Below are positions 16,164 through 25,330 of a stretch of 64,000 nucleotides of DNA, piece by piece. The DNA lies in contig NZ_CP108569.1 in NCBI RefSeq assembly GCF_036010505.1, positions 2,854,001 through 2,918,000 on the forward strand. The letters run 5' to 3'. The position numbers and the translations under genes are program-made. Numbering within the stretch: the first letter of the stretch is position 1; the number at the start of each line of letters is the position of its first letter. The stretch is from Streptomyces sp. NBC_01197. Its GTDB lineage: Bacteria > Actinomycetota > Actinomycetes > Streptomycetales > Streptomycetaceae. The notes under the pieces are model-generated. The model was not told the origin of the DNA. It made no database searches and worked only from the letters and a program-made list of their open reading frames with translations.

Positions 16164-18659
16164 CTAGAGCTTCTCGACCGGTGCGTAGCGCAGCAGCAGC
16201 TTCTTCGGGCGTTCGTCGCCGAAGTCCACCGTGACCTGGGCATCCGCGCCCGTCCCCGTCACCTGCATCACGGTTCCCAGACCGAACTGGTCGTGCGTGA
16301 CCCGGTCCCCCACGTTCAGCGTGATCACCGGCTTGTCACCGACCCGCCGGGTCGCGAAGCCCGAAGCGCCGCCCGAGCCCGCACGCGAACGTGAAGAGGA
16401 CAGCGAGGACGACAGCGACGAGGTGACTCCCGACGTCGGACCCGCCGGGGCCGCCATCGCGCCCAGGCGCTTCCACTCCAGGTGCTGGGCGGGGATCTCC
16501 TCAAGGAAGCGCGAGGCCGGATTGTACGAAGGCTGGCCCCAGGCGCTGCGGAGCGTCGAGCGTGTCAGATACAGCCGCTCGCGGGCACGTGTGATCCCCA
16601 CGTACGCCAGCCGCCGCTCCTCCTCCAGCTCCTTGACCTGCCCGAGCGCACGCATGTGCGGGAAGACGCCGTCCTCCATGCCGGTCAGGAACACGACAGG
16701 GAATTCGAGCCCCTTGGCCGTGTGGAGCGTCATCAGGGTGATGACACCGGAGCCGTCCTCGTCCTCGTCCGGGATCTGGTCGGAGTCGGCGACCAGCGCG
16801 ACCTTCTCCAGGAATTCGGCGAGCGTGCCCGTACCCTCCTCGTCGCTGCGCTCCTGCTCGAACTCCAGGGCGACAGCGGCGAGTTCCTGAAGGTTCTCGA
16901 TCCGGGTCTCGTCCTGCGGGTCGGTGGATGCCTGCAACTCGGCCAGGTAGCCGGTCCGTTCGAAGACGGCCTCCAGCACCACGGCGGGCCCCGCACCCGA
17001 CTCGACGATGGTGCGCAGCTCCTCCATCAGGACGTTGAACCGCTTCACCGCGTTGGCCGAGCGGGCCGCCATGCCGTACGCCTCGTCGACCCGGCGCAGC
17101 GCCTGCGGGAAACTGACCTTCTCGCGCTGCGCGAGCGCGTCGATCATCGCCTCGGCCCGGTCGCCGATCCCGCGCTTGGGCACGTTGAGGATCCGGCGCA
17201 GCGGGACGGTGTCCTCGGGGTTGGCCAGGACTCGCAGATAGGCCAGCACATCGCGGACCTCCTTGCGCTCGTAGAACCGCACCCCGCCGACGACCTTGTA
17301 CGGGAGGCCGACCCGGATGAAGATCTCCTCGAAGACACGGGACTGCGCGTTCGTCCGGTAGAAGACAGCGACGTCGCCGGCCTTCGCGTCGCCCGCGTCG
17401 GTCAGCCGGTCGATCTCGTCGGCGACGAACTGCGCCTCGTCGTGCTCGGTGTCCGCGACATAGCCGATGATCTTCGCGCCCTCGCCGGCCTCGGTCCAGA
17501 GGTTCTTGGCGCGGCGGTTCTCGTTGCGCTCGATGACCGCGTTGGCTGCGGAGAGGATCGTCTGGGTGGAGCGGTAGTTCTGCTCCAGGAGGATCGTCGT
17601 CGCGTCCGGGTAGTCCTCCTCGAACTGGAGGATGTTACGGATGGTGGCCCCGCGGAACGCGTAGATGGACTGGTCCGCGTCACCGACGACACACAGTTCG
17701 CCCGGCGCCCTGCCCTCGCCCGACGGGCCGACCAGTTCGCGTACCAGCGTGTACTGGGCGTGGTTGGTGTCCTGGTACTCGTCGACCAGGACGTGCCGGA
17801 AGCGCATCCGGTAGTGCTCTGCGACATCCGGGAACGCCTGGAGCAGATGGACCGTCGTCATGATGATGTCGTCGAAGTCCAGCGCGTTGGCCTCGCGCAG
17901 CCGTGCCTGGTAGAGCGCGTACGCCTCGGCGAGGGTCTTCTCGAAACCATCAGCCGCCCGCCCAGCGAAGGTCTCCTCGTCGATCAGCTCGTTCTTCAGG
18001 TTCGAGATCTTGGCGCTGAAGGACTTCGGCGGGAACTTCTTCGGGTCGAGGTCCAGATCGCGGCAGACCAGTGCCATCAGCCGCTTGGAGTCGGCAGCGT
18101 CGTAGATCGAGAACGACGAGGTGAAGCCGAGCTTCTTCGACTCGCGGCGCAGGATCCGCACGCACGCGCTGTGGAAGGTCATGACCCACATCGCCTGGGC
18201 GCGCGGGCCGACGAGCTCCTCGACGCGCTCCTTCATCTCGCCCGCAGCCTTGTTGGTGAAGGTGATCGCGAGGATCTGGCCGGGGTGCACCCCGCGTGAG
18301 CCGAGCAGATGCCCGATCCGGTGGGTCAGCACCCGGGTCTTGCCTGAGCCGGCACCGGCCACGATGAGCAGCGGGGAACCTGCGTGCACGACGGCGGCGC
18401 GCTGCTCGGCGTTCAGCCCTTCGAGCAGCGCTGCGGGGTCCACGGCGGGGCGCGGGGCGCCGTCGCGGTAGTACCCGTCACGCCGGGGCGGGTCCCCTTC
18501 CGTGACGGGCCACGCACCGGCGAAGAGGTCGTGCGGAACCTCCTCCGGGGAGTGGCTCCCTCCGGCGTGGCCGCCGGCGGAGTCCTCGGCGGGCGGCGGG
18601 GGCTCTTCCTCCGGGGGCTGGAGGTTCGCCAGGAAGCTGTCATCAAAGAGGCTGCTCAT
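16164..18659 (-). CDS. pcrA: ATP-dependent DNA helicase PcrA/UvrD
   Basis: 831 residues of superfamily 1 helicase. After an acidic, Pro-rich extension of about 75 residues come Q motif LNAEQRAAV, Walker A GAGSGKT, Walker B VLVDEYQDTN, motif III GDADQSIYAFRGA, motif IV NYRST, and motifs V/VI in TLHTAKGLEFPVVF and AYVGITRARE. The C-terminal ~50 residues (VGDRVTHDQFGLGTVMQV) form the Tudor-like domain by which PcrA/UvrD contacts RNA polymerase. It acts in nucleotide excision repair, replication restart and removal of protein from DNA. The ATG is behind GGTGGA. Convergent with the M23 gene, 50 bp apart. Confidence 0.96.
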   Translation of the reverse strand: MSSLFDDSFLANLQPPEEEPPPPAEDSAGGHAGGSHSPEEVPHDLFAGAWPVTEGDPPRRDGYYRDGAPRPAVDPAALLEGLNAEQRAAVVHAGSPLLIVAGAGSGKTRVLTHRIGHLLGSRGVHPGQILAITFTNKAAGEMKERVEELVGPRAQAMWVMTFHSACVRILRRESKKLGFTSSFSIYDAADSKRLMALVCRDLDLDPKKFPPKSFSAKISNLKNELIDEETFAGRAADGFEKTLAEAYALYQARLREANALDFDDIIMTTVHLLQAFPDVAEHYRMRFRHVLVDEYQDTNHAQYTLVRELVGPSGEGRAPGELCVVGDADQSIYAFRGATIRNILQFEEDYPDATTILLEQNYRSTQTILSAANAVIERNENRRAKNLWTEAGEGAKIIGYVADTEHDEAQFVADEIDRLTDAGDAKAGDVAVFYRTNAQSRVFEEIFIRVGLPYKVVGGVRFYERKEVRDVLAYLRVLANPEDTVPLRRILNVPKRGIGDRAEAMIDALAQREKVSFPQALRRVDEAYGMAARSANAVKRFNVLMEELRTIVESGAGPAVVLEAVFERTGYLAELQASTDPQDETRIENLQELAAVALEFEQERSDEEGTGTLAEFLEKVALVADSDQIPDEDEDGSGVITLMTLHTAKGLEFPVVFLTGMEDGVFPHMRALGQVKELEEERRLAYVGITRARERLYLTRSTLRSAWGQPSYNPASRFLEEIPAQHLEWKRLGAMAAPAGPTSGVTSSLSSSLSSSRSRAGSGGASGFATRRVGDKPVITLNVGDRVTHDQFGLGTVMQVTGTGADAQVTVDFGDERPKKLLLRYAPVEKL

Positions 18660-19092
18660 CGTCCACCGAGTCTAGGCCGAGCCAGTGACAGCCCGGGGCC
18701 GTACGTCCGGTCACCCTGTTCACCTCCCGCCGCCCCCGCCCGTCTGCCCCCGGCCCCCGACCTGCGGCCGGCGGCAAGGTCACGAAAATGTATCGGGCAT
18801 ATCGAACATCAGCCTTCCCACCCGTCACAGGAGTTGGCTGTCTTGCTCGCTCAGGACCGCCGGTCCCCCCTCGGCGAACGGCGCCGGGACGAGCGGTCCG
18901 CGCCGAGTCCGCTCTGCCGTGCGACGTGCGATGCGATGCGTGACGTACGGCATGTGGCAGATGGAGCCGGGGCCCATCAGGCACCAACGGGGTGAATCGG
19001 TCCGCACCACCCGGCAATCTTCCCCACGGACCGACCGTAGGGCGATCTTCCGGACGGGCCCGAACCCTCTCCCAGAGCCTGAACGGCCGCCG
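18660..19092. other. Intergenic stretch with no intact gene
   Basis: Pyrimidine-rich and GC-rich sequence upstream of the NlpC/P60 remnant. A small AT-richer patch (about 18783-18806) could be a relic promoter. I see no conserved frame, so the 5' part of the damaged gene seems to be deleted. Confidence 0.4.
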
Positions 19093-19499
19093 ACAACCCC
19101 CAGTCGTACTCCGACCAGGACCAGCTGATGAAGCGGCTCGGCGACCGCCAGGAGAAGGCCGTCTCCGACTACCGGGAGCAGCGGTCGGAGGCCCGGGAGC
19201 GCGGCGAGGCGGCGCGCGGCCTGGAGAGTCCGACCGCGTCGCAGGCGGTGCTGAAGACGAGCAAGGAGGCCATCCAGTCGAAACTCGCCGAGGCACGCGG
19301 CCTGCTCTCGAAGCTGACGGCCGAGGAGAAGGCGCGGCTCGCGGCGCTGGAGACGATGGTGTTCTTCTATGACGACATCAGCCATGTCGGGATGTACGTC
19401 GGCAACGGGATGATGATCCACGCCCCGAAGCCGGGCGCGTATGTGCGCGAGGAGTCGATCTACTACATACCGATCCCCGGCAGCGTGCGGCCCGGGTAG
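19093..19499 (+). pseudogene. NlpC/P60 cell-wall hydrolase remnant lacking the catalytic cysteine
   Basis: The frame encodes a coiled-coil fragment (RLGDRQEKAVSDYREQRSEA to EEKARLAALE, about 70 residues). It then runs directly into MVFFYDDISHVGMYVGNGMM and HAPKPGAYVREESI, the last third of an NlpC/P60 domain. Compared with the intact homologue at 25331, the signal peptide, the linker and the central segment with the catalytic Cys (FDCSG) are absent, while the catalytic His region remains. The first ATG in frame is at 19128. This reads as a gene with a 5' deletion and an in-frame internal deletion. It is unlikely to be active. Confidence 0.8.
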
Positions 19500-19634
19500 C
19501 AGCAGCTCAGCGGGGTGGGGCCCTTTCATTGCGTTCTTCTCCCGGTTTCGCAGGCGGCATCGGCGCACGGCTGCCGTCGTCGGGTGACTCTTCCGACATC
19601 ACGTGTCGGTGATCTGCGCCGGTAAGGTCCGCGC

Positions 19635-20417
19635 TTACCCGCCCGTGTGCCATGACTGCCGTGGCGGCCGCTCCTGTGTTCGTCGAGCGATCAGGACCTC
19701 GATGCCGTCCAGGATCCGGGTCAGGCCGAAGTCAACGTCGTCGTCGCCGATGGCGTCGTCGTATTCGTTCTGCGTCATCATGGACGCGAGAATGGGGTAT
19801 CCGTGCTCATGCAGGAGCGGTTGAAGGAACCGGGTCACGGCGGCGGACTGAACCGGCGCCGCACTGCTGTTGCGCACATCCCGGCGGGCACTGGCGATTC
19901 GCCGGGCGTAGCCGTCAAGCAGCAGCGCACACCCCAGCGATTCGGCAGAGCTCAGTCCGGCGCCGGTGAGCGCTTCCAGCAGCACTTCTGTCCAGCGCAG
20001 CAGGTTCGGGGTCGCGGGCGCCCCGCGAATGGGCAGGTCGGACAGCCAGGGATGAGTGTCGCATCGCGCGATCATTGCCCTCGTCCAGGTGGCGGCCGCG
20101 GCTCGCCACTGGTCCGTACCGGTTTCCAGGTCCGGTGCCGGACCCCACGCGGTCTCGGCGGCGAGCACCAGCAGTTCGTCCCGCGAGCTGACGTACCGGT
20201 AGATCGCGTTGGCGGTGAGCCCCACCCGCTTGGCGATGTTCGGCATGGACAGGGCCGTGAAGCCTTCCGCATCGGCCAGCCCGACAGCTGCTTCGACGAT
20301 TCCCTCAACGCTCTGTGAGGGCTTGCGGCCCAGTCGCCCCGTCTTGACGGGCAGCCCCCACGCCAGGGCGAGGCCAGGTGGCAGCCGCTCGTCGTCACTT
20401 GTCGGCATCGAGCTCAT
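19635..20417 (-). CDS. TetR-family transcriptional repressor
   Basis: 260 residues from ATG 20417 (a second ATG at 20408 is possible). The TetR helix-turn-helix lies near residues 35-80: GIVEAAVGLADAEGFTALSM, then IAKRVGLTANAIYRYVSSRDEL. The remainder is a helical ligand/dimer domain with the TetR C-terminal region found in VegR/TetR-type regulators. It diverges from the carboxylesterase gene across about 97 bp holding a strong promoter and a duplicated 15-bp element, so it most likely represses that esterase and itself. The ligand cannot be predicted; an ester or its product is reasonable. Confidence 0.92.
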   Translation of the reverse strand: MSSMPTSDDERLPPGLALAWGLPVKTGRLGRKPSQSVEGIVEAAVGLADAEGFTALSMPNIAKRVGLTANAIYRYVSSRDELLVLAAETAWGPAPDLETGTDQWRAAAATWTRAMIARCDTHPWLSDLPIRGAPATPNLLRWTEVLLEALTGAGLSSAESLGCALLLDGYARRIASARRDVRNSSAAPVQSAAVTRFLQPLLHEHGYPILASMMTQNEYDDAIGDDDVDFGLTRILDGIEVLIARRTQERPPRQSWHTGG

Positions 20418-20441
20418 CTCTATGTCTCGTCCACGGGAGCA

Positions 20442-20472
20442 TTGACTTTGTGCTTGCCCCACACTTTATATT
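20442..20472 (+). promoter_or_regulatory. Promoter of the carboxylesterase gene
   Basis: TTGACT (20442-20447) and TTTATA (20465-20470) are 17 bp apart; TATATT (20467-20472) is an alternative -10. The predicted start site is near 20478, about 36 bp before the GTG start. Confidence 0.6.
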
Positions 20473-20489
20473 AGTGCGTGCCCCACACG
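20450..20489. promoter_or_regulatory. Duplicated operator for the TetR regulator
   Basis: GTGCTTGCCCCACAC (20450-20464) and GTGCGTGCCCCACAC (20475-20489) differ at one base and are 25 bp apart. Each has partial dyad symmetry (GTGnGnGnCnCnCAC in the second). One copy lies in the promoter spacer and one at the predicted start site, the classical layout for repression. Confidence 0.65.
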
Positions 20490-20513
20490 AACTGATTGAG
20501 GACGTGAACGTCT

Positions 20514-22187
20514 GTGAATCCCATAGGTCGGGCGCCCTCACCAGGGCGCCGCAGTTCGCAGGTCACGGTGCGGCCGCGCTTACGGGCCCTGCTGGCCGCT
20601 CTGCTCTGCGGCGCCATGATCAGCGGCGCAGCCGGATGCTCGAAGGAAGCACATCACGCCGAGGCCGGCCAAGGCGGTCCTGCCACCGTGGTCAGGACGG
20701 ACGCCGGCTTGGTCGAAGGCCGCCTCGGCACGGGCACCCGGATGTTCCAGGGGATCCCTTACGCCGCCCCGCCGGTAGGGCAGCTGCGCTGGGCGTCGCC
20801 CCGGCCGGCTGCGTCCTGGGCAGGCGTACGGACCGCGACCGCACCCGGCAACCGGTGTGCACAGGCAGCGGGGCTCATCGACCAGCAGAGCAGCAGTGAG
20901 GACTGCCTCTACCTGAACGTCACCGCGCCTCTGCGCAGCAGCGCCCGCAATCTGCCGGTGATGGTCTGGATCCACGGGAACGGCTTCATCAACGGCGCCG
21001 GGAGCCTTTACGACGCACAGCGCCTGGCCAGTACGGGCAAGGTGATCGTGGTCAGCTTCAACTACCGGCTCGGTATCTTCGGATTCCTCGACCATCCCGC
21101 GCTCGACCACGGTCTGGCCAAGCACCTGTCGGGCAACTTCGGCCTGGAGGACCAGCAGGCCGCGTTGCGGTGGGTGAAGCGCAACGCGGCGGCATTCGGC
21201 GGCGACCCGGCGAACGTCACGCTCTTCGGCGAGTCGGCCGGCGGTACCAGCGTCTGCGCGCATCTCGTGGCGCCGGGGTCAGCGGGTCTCTTCCAAAAGG
21301 CGATCCTGCAAAGCGCCCAGTGCACGGGACGCAGATGGTCACCGGGTCCGGCGACCTGGTTCCCGCTGCCGCGCGCGGAGCGCGAGCGGCACGGGCTTGA
21401 CGTAGCGGCCAAGGCCGGCTGCTCCGACCTCCGGACAGCAGCGGCCTGCCTACGCGCCGAACCCGTGGAGGATCTCGTCAAGTGGTCCGATTACGGACTC
21501 GGGTCCGGGCCTTCGGTCGGCGGCGGCATACTGCCTGTGAGCCCGGAAAAGGGGTTCGCCACCGGCCACTTCCAGCGGGTCCCCGTCATTCAGGGAACGA
21601 CCCGGGACGAACATCGCCTGTTCACCGCGGCCATCGAAGCAGTGACCGGCCAGACGACGACCGACGGCAGCTACCGGCAACAGATCCAGACACTTTTCGC
21701 CCCTGCCGACGCGGCCCACGTCCTGGCCCGCTACCCCGCCGACCGCTTCCGGTCCCCGGGCGAGGCGCTGTCCGCCGTCATCAGCGACTGGGCCTGGGGG
21801 TGCACGGTCCTCGACCGGGACCGGGCCCTGGACCGGCAAGTGCCGACCTACGCCTACGAGTTCGACGACGAGGAAGCTCCCTGGTTCGGCACCCTCAAGA
21901 AACCCAATTTCCCCACCGGGGCGTTCCACGGCAGTGAGCTGCAGTACCTCTTCGACGACGAGCAGCTCCCCGGTCCGGCCACACCCGCTCAGCGCCAACT
22001 CGCGGACACGATGGTGCGCTACTGGGCCCAGTTCGCCTACACGGACGACCCGAACGGCCACGGCGCGGCGCCCTGGCCCCGATTCGGAACCCTCCGGCAC
22101 GTCCAGTCGCTGCAACCGGGGAAGACGGAACCGGCCGATCTCGCCCAGGAACACCAGTGTGGCTTCTGGAAGACCATCGGCAGCTGA
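20514..22187 (+). CDS. Carboxylesterase type B, lipoprotein
   Basis: 557 residues from GTG 20514. The N-terminus has a lipoprotein signal (LLAALLCGAMISGAAGC), so the mature enzyme should be lipid-anchored outside the membrane. Carboxylesterase/lipase B motifs are present: EDCLYLNV, WIHGNGF (oxyanion hole, usually HGGGF), TLFGESAGGTSV with the catalytic Ser, GTTRDEHRLF with the acid and AFHGSELQYLF with the catalytic His. Length is normal for the family. The single Gly-to-Asn change in the oxyanion motif is slightly unusual. Regulated in all likelihood by the divergent TetR protein. Possible substrates are xenobiotic or host-derived esters. Confidence 0.92.
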   Translation: MNPIGRAPSPGRRSSQVTVRPRLRALLAALLCGAMISGAAGCSKEAHHAEAGQGGPATVVRTDAGLVEGRLGTGTRMFQGIPYAAPPVGQLRWASPRPAASWAGVRTATAPGNRCAQAAGLIDQQSSSEDCLYLNVTAPLRSSARNLPVMVWIHGNGFINGAGSLYDAQRLASTGKVIVVSFNYRLGIFGFLDHPALDHGLAKHLSGNFGLEDQQAALRWVKRNAAAFGGDPANVTLFGESAGGTSVCAHLVAPGSAGLFQKAILQSAQCTGRRWSPGPATWFPLPRAERERHGLDVAAKAGCSDLRTAAACLRAEPVEDLVKWSDYGLGSGPSVGGGILPVSPEKGFATGHFQRVPVIQGTTRDEHRLFTAAIEAVTGQTTTDGSYRQQIQTLFAPADAAHVLARYPADRFRSPGEALSAVISDWAWGCTVLDRDRALDRQVPTYAYEFDDEEAPWFGTLKKPNFPTGAFHGSELQYLFDDEQLPGPATPAQRQLADTMVRYWAQFAYTDDPNGHGAAPWPRFGTLRHVQSLQPGKTEPADLAQEHQCGFWKTIGS

Positions 22188-23030
22188 CGGCTGCCACGGC
22201 GCCTGTGCTCGATGGGCTCGCGGCTGCGGAACCGGGCTTTGGGTTCCGGCAGGCGGTTGAGTGCATGAGCGGGACGAGCTCGTCGTCCCCCATCAGGTCC
22301 GGTCCGCATGACGTACCAGGTCGCGCCGCGGAACAGGCGTTGACCGCGCGGCGTCTGCGCAGGTGGACCGGCGCGGAGTGCTGCTGGTCCCGGACCGCGC
22401 GCCGGGCGTGGACAAGGGTGGTACCGCCGGGGTACCAGCGCATCCTCGCCGTCGTGCAGCAGGCCGCGGGGCCGGTGGCGATTCGGCAGGCCGGCGACAC
22501 GCTTGGGCTGGGCACCGGAGTGCGGGGCGCCTTGGAGCCGCTTCGCGGAAGGCTCGCTCCGGTCCGCAGGACCCGGGGCTCCCGGCGCGTAGACTCCCCG
22601 TATGGGACATACACATGCGGTGACGGAGTGCCCGGTCCGGGCCCCTCGCTCGCCGGGTCCTGTCGCGCCCCGGGCGCGCTGCCGTGCGCTGCACGGCCAC
22701 GGCTAGCAACTTTCCCACCAGGCCCGCGCGTCCCGTTGTCCCGCCGCCGCACTTACCGCCCTGCCTGCACACCCGCAGGAAGCGCCCCCCGGCGGACCCG
22801 CCGCGCCTCGGCCCCCTCCTGAGCCTCGGCCGAGAAGCTTCCGCGGGCTCTCGCAACGCATCGCCGTGGCACAAGGCCGCATCTCACCCTCCCTCCACGC
22901 ATCCAGCACCAGCAGCACCACGCATCCCCGTACTCCCCCACTACTCCCTGCGGCCCCGCGCCCCCTGGCGTACCGCCGGTGTCGTTTCCCGCGGCCATCG
23001 GCGAGCCGGCCGCACCCTGAGAGGACCCCT
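22188..23030. other. Long gap with a decayed gene fragment
   Basis: About 840 bp without an intact gene. One short stretch (22427-22580, plus strand) still reads like a winged-helix segment. The rest is GC-rich with no conserved frame, ending at the ribosome-binding site GAGAGGA before the MurE-like gene. Confidence 0.5.
22427..22580 (+). pseudogene. Remnant resembling the C-terminal winged helix of transposase-linked proteins
   Basis: The frame reads GYQRILAVVQQAAGPVAIRQ followed by AGDTLGLGTGVRGALEPLRG. It resembles a winged-helix tail I recall from Streptomyces transposase-associated proteins. Nothing before or after continues the family, so it looks like a fossil fragment. Recognition is weak. 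Confidence 0.35.
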
Positions 23031-24521
23031 GTGAAGTTGAGCGAGTTGCTGGCCGGGCACGACCACGAAGTACTTCTGGGCGATCCGGGGACGAGGGTCA
23101 CCGCGGGGGCATGCTTCGACGCCCACCGCGTCTCGCCGGGTTCGCTCTTCATCGCGGTGCCCGGGCACCAGGGTGGCGGCCCCGAGGCCATCGGATCCGC
23201 ACTGGCACGCGGCGCCGTAGGGGTGCTCGTTGAAGAGCCCGCGCCCGGTCTTCCCGCAGCGGTACGGCCGTCGGCGGACGGTGCCTGCGTCGTGCGGGTG
23301 GCCGACACCCGTAAGGCCGCCGCGCTGATCACCTCGCGCTACCACGGGGAGCCCGGCCGGGCGATGGACATGGTGGCCGTCACCGGCACCAACGGGAAGA
23401 CGTCCGTCTCGTACATGGTGGAGTCAGTACTGCGGATCGCCGAGGGCGCGAAAGTGGGCGTGATCGGGACGGGCGGAAACCGGATCGGCGACGAGCTGAT
23501 CCCGATGCCGCGCTCGGTGCTGACCACTCCGGAGTCACCGGACTTCCAGTATCTGCTGGGGCACATGCGCGACCACGAGGTGGGCACCGTGGTCCTGGAG
23601 GCCACCTCGATGGGCCTGCTGAACCACCGGATCGACCATTCCTTCATCGACGTGGGCGTCTTCACCAACCTCACCCAGGACCACCTGGACGACCACGGCA
23701 CGATGGAGCACTACCGGGACGCCAAGCTCCGGCTCTTCGGCGGGCTCTGCCAGCGCGCGGTGGTGAACGCGGACGACCCGGTCGGCGCGCTGGTTCCGGC
23801 GATGATGCCGGGTCTGGTCCGTACGTACGGCCTGGACGCGGAAGCCGACTACCGGGCGACCGACCTGGACATGGACGCCTTCGGTACGCGGTTCACGCTT
23901 CACCACGACGGGCGCAAGTATCCAGCCGCGATCCCCGTACCCGGCAGGTTCTCGGTCGCCAACGCACTGGCCACGCTGGCCGCCTGCCACCTCCTGGGCC
24001 ATGACCTGGCGGGTCTGGTGGCGGCGCTCGACCGAATGCCTCCCGTCCCCGGGCGGCTGGAGCGGTTCGAGGCGCCGCAGGGCGCGTCCGTGATCGTGGA
24101 CTACGCGCACTCGCCCGACTCCCTGGACAAGGTGCTCGCCGCCATCAGGGACTTCGCCGGCGCCCGGGTCATCACAGTCTTCGGCTGCGGCGGCGACCGG
24201 GATGTCACCAAGCGGGCCCCGATGGGAGAGATCGCCGGGACCCACTCCGATCTGTGCGTGCTCACATCGGACAACCCCCGTGACGAGGACCCCGAGGCGA
24301 TCATGGACCAGATCACACCGGGGCTGACGGCCACCGGCACCCCGTTCGAGCGGATCGCCGACCGCCGCGGCGCCATCGCCTTCGCCCTGTCCGCCGCGGG
24401 GCCGGCCGACGTCGTGCTGGTCGCGGGAAAGGGCAGCGAGCCGTACCAGATCGTCGGCGACCAGCTGATCCCGTTCAGCGACATGGCGACGGTGCGCGAG
24501 CTGTCAGCCGTACGGGAGTAG
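23031..24521 (+). CDS. MurE-like Mur ligase (second copy, divergent)
   Basis: 496 residues from GTG 23031, with GAGAGGA upstream. It has the three Mur ligase domains. The ATP site VTGTNGKTS is near residue 120. The substrate region has TTPESPDFQYLL, the carbamylated-lysine site appears as YRDAKLRLF, and the C-terminal DNPRDEDPEAI matches the DAP-recognition motif of MurE. In the N-terminal domain the usual DSRxVxPG element reads FDAHRVSPG, and the following Asp-Gly-His region is changed, so the nucleotide substrate may differ from UDP-MurNAc-dipeptide. No dcw genes adjoin it, so this is not the housekeeping murE. It sits beside cell-wall hydrolase genes. Confidence 0.85.
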   Translation: MKLSELLAGHDHEVLLGDPGTRVTAGACFDAHRVSPGSLFIAVPGHQGGGPEAIGSALARGAVGVLVEEPAPGLPAAVRPSADGACVVRVADTRKAAALITSRYHGEPGRAMDMVAVTGTNGKTSVSYMVESVLRIAEGAKVGVIGTGGNRIGDELIPMPRSVLTTPESPDFQYLLGHMRDHEVGTVVLEATSMGLLNHRIDHSFIDVGVFTNLTQDHLDDHGTMEHYRDAKLRLFGGLCQRAVVNADDPVGALVPAMMPGLVRTYGLDAEADYRATDLDMDAFGTRFTLHHDGRKYPAAIPVPGRFSVANALATLAACHLLGHDLAGLVAALDRMPPVPGRLERFEAPQGASVIVDYAHSPDSLDKVLAAIRDFAGARVITVFGCGGDRDVTKRAPMGEIAGTHSDLCVLTSDNPRDEDPEAIMDQITPGLTATGTPFERIADRRGAIAFALSAAGPADVVLVAGKGSEPYQIVGDQLIPFSDMATVRELSAVRE

Positions 24522-24631
24522 GAGCACCGGCCGTCAGCCGTACCGGGGCGGGCCGGACCGCGGCGGGCCGTCCGCACGGGCCGCCCGCCCAGGACCGGAG
24601 CACAGCGCTCAGAACCGGAGCAGCCCGCTCC

Positions 24632-24985
24632 TCAGGTCCAGAGCAGCGCGATGAAGATGTTGGCGATCGTCAGACCGCCGACCGCCCCGAAGAGGCCCTT
24701 CTCGATCCGCTCGTCATCACGCTTCACATAGACGAGTCCCAGGATCACCACCAGGAACGCCAGCTTGATCCCGATCTTGATGGTGTTGATGGTGTTGCCC
24801 TCGGCCTGGTTCAGGCCGACCAGCGCCACGCCGGTCACCAGCATCGTCAGCGCGCCGTGCAGCATCCCGGGCCCGAACCGGGCGTCGCCGGTGCGCATCG
24901 CCTTCATCTGGGTCAGGAAGCCGCCGAGCAGCGCGGCGATACCGATGATGTGCAGGCCGACGACGGCATTGATGAGTACGTCCAT
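24632..24985 (-). CDS. Small four-helix membrane protein
   Basis: 117 residues from ATG 24985; upstream in-frame sequence is Arg/Gly-rich and unlikely to be coding. Four hydrophobic segments are visible (starting at MDVLINAVVGLHIIGIAALL, then MLHGALTMLVTGVALVGL, IKLAFLVVILGLVYV, and GGLTIANIFIALLW) with charged loops (KRDDERIEKG). It is an integral cytoplasmic-membrane protein of unknown function. It is convergent with the MurE-like gene, 110 bp apart, and divergent from the NlpC/P60 gene. Confidence 0.82.
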   Translation of the reverse strand: MDVLINAVVGLHIIGIAALLGGFLTQMKAMRTGDARFGPGMLHGALTMLVTGVALVGLNQAEGNTINTIKIGIKLAFLVVILGLVYVKRDDERIEKGLFGAVGGLTIANIFIALLWT

Positions 24986-25330
24986 GGGATTCGACCTTAG
25001 CCACCGCCCTACGGGTCCCTGCCACCGGTAGGCCTGTGTGCCCGCCCGTGACCGCCCGTGGCACTGGCCGGCCCCGGACAACGGGCCCCGCCGCCCGTCC
25101 GCCACAGCGCACCCCAAGAACCAGTCCGATCCGGTCATCAGCGGCCGCATAAAGCAGACACAAAGCAACGCAGCGGCCAGATTCGACCACTATGTCCCAT
25201 GAGGTCTCGGTCCCATAACCTCAGGTTTAGCGTTCTTGCCCAGGCGACCGGCTCCCCACCGCCGTCCCGAAACCGGGCGGCCGTCGGTCATCACCGCCGC
25301 AAGGACGTACGGAAGGACGTGAACGCCCTC
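24986..25330. other. Divergent intergenic region before the NlpC/P60 gene
   Basis: About 345 bp holding the promoters of two genes. A relatively AT-rich patch lies at 25185-25240. I looked for a ydaO-type riboswitch because such hydrolases often have one, but the conserved elements are not present. Confidence 0.4.

Noticed and set aside
25186..25318. Possible ydaO (c-di-AMP) riboswitch before the NlpC/P60 gene
   Set aside because: Such hydrolases often have one, but the conserved core segments could not be found.
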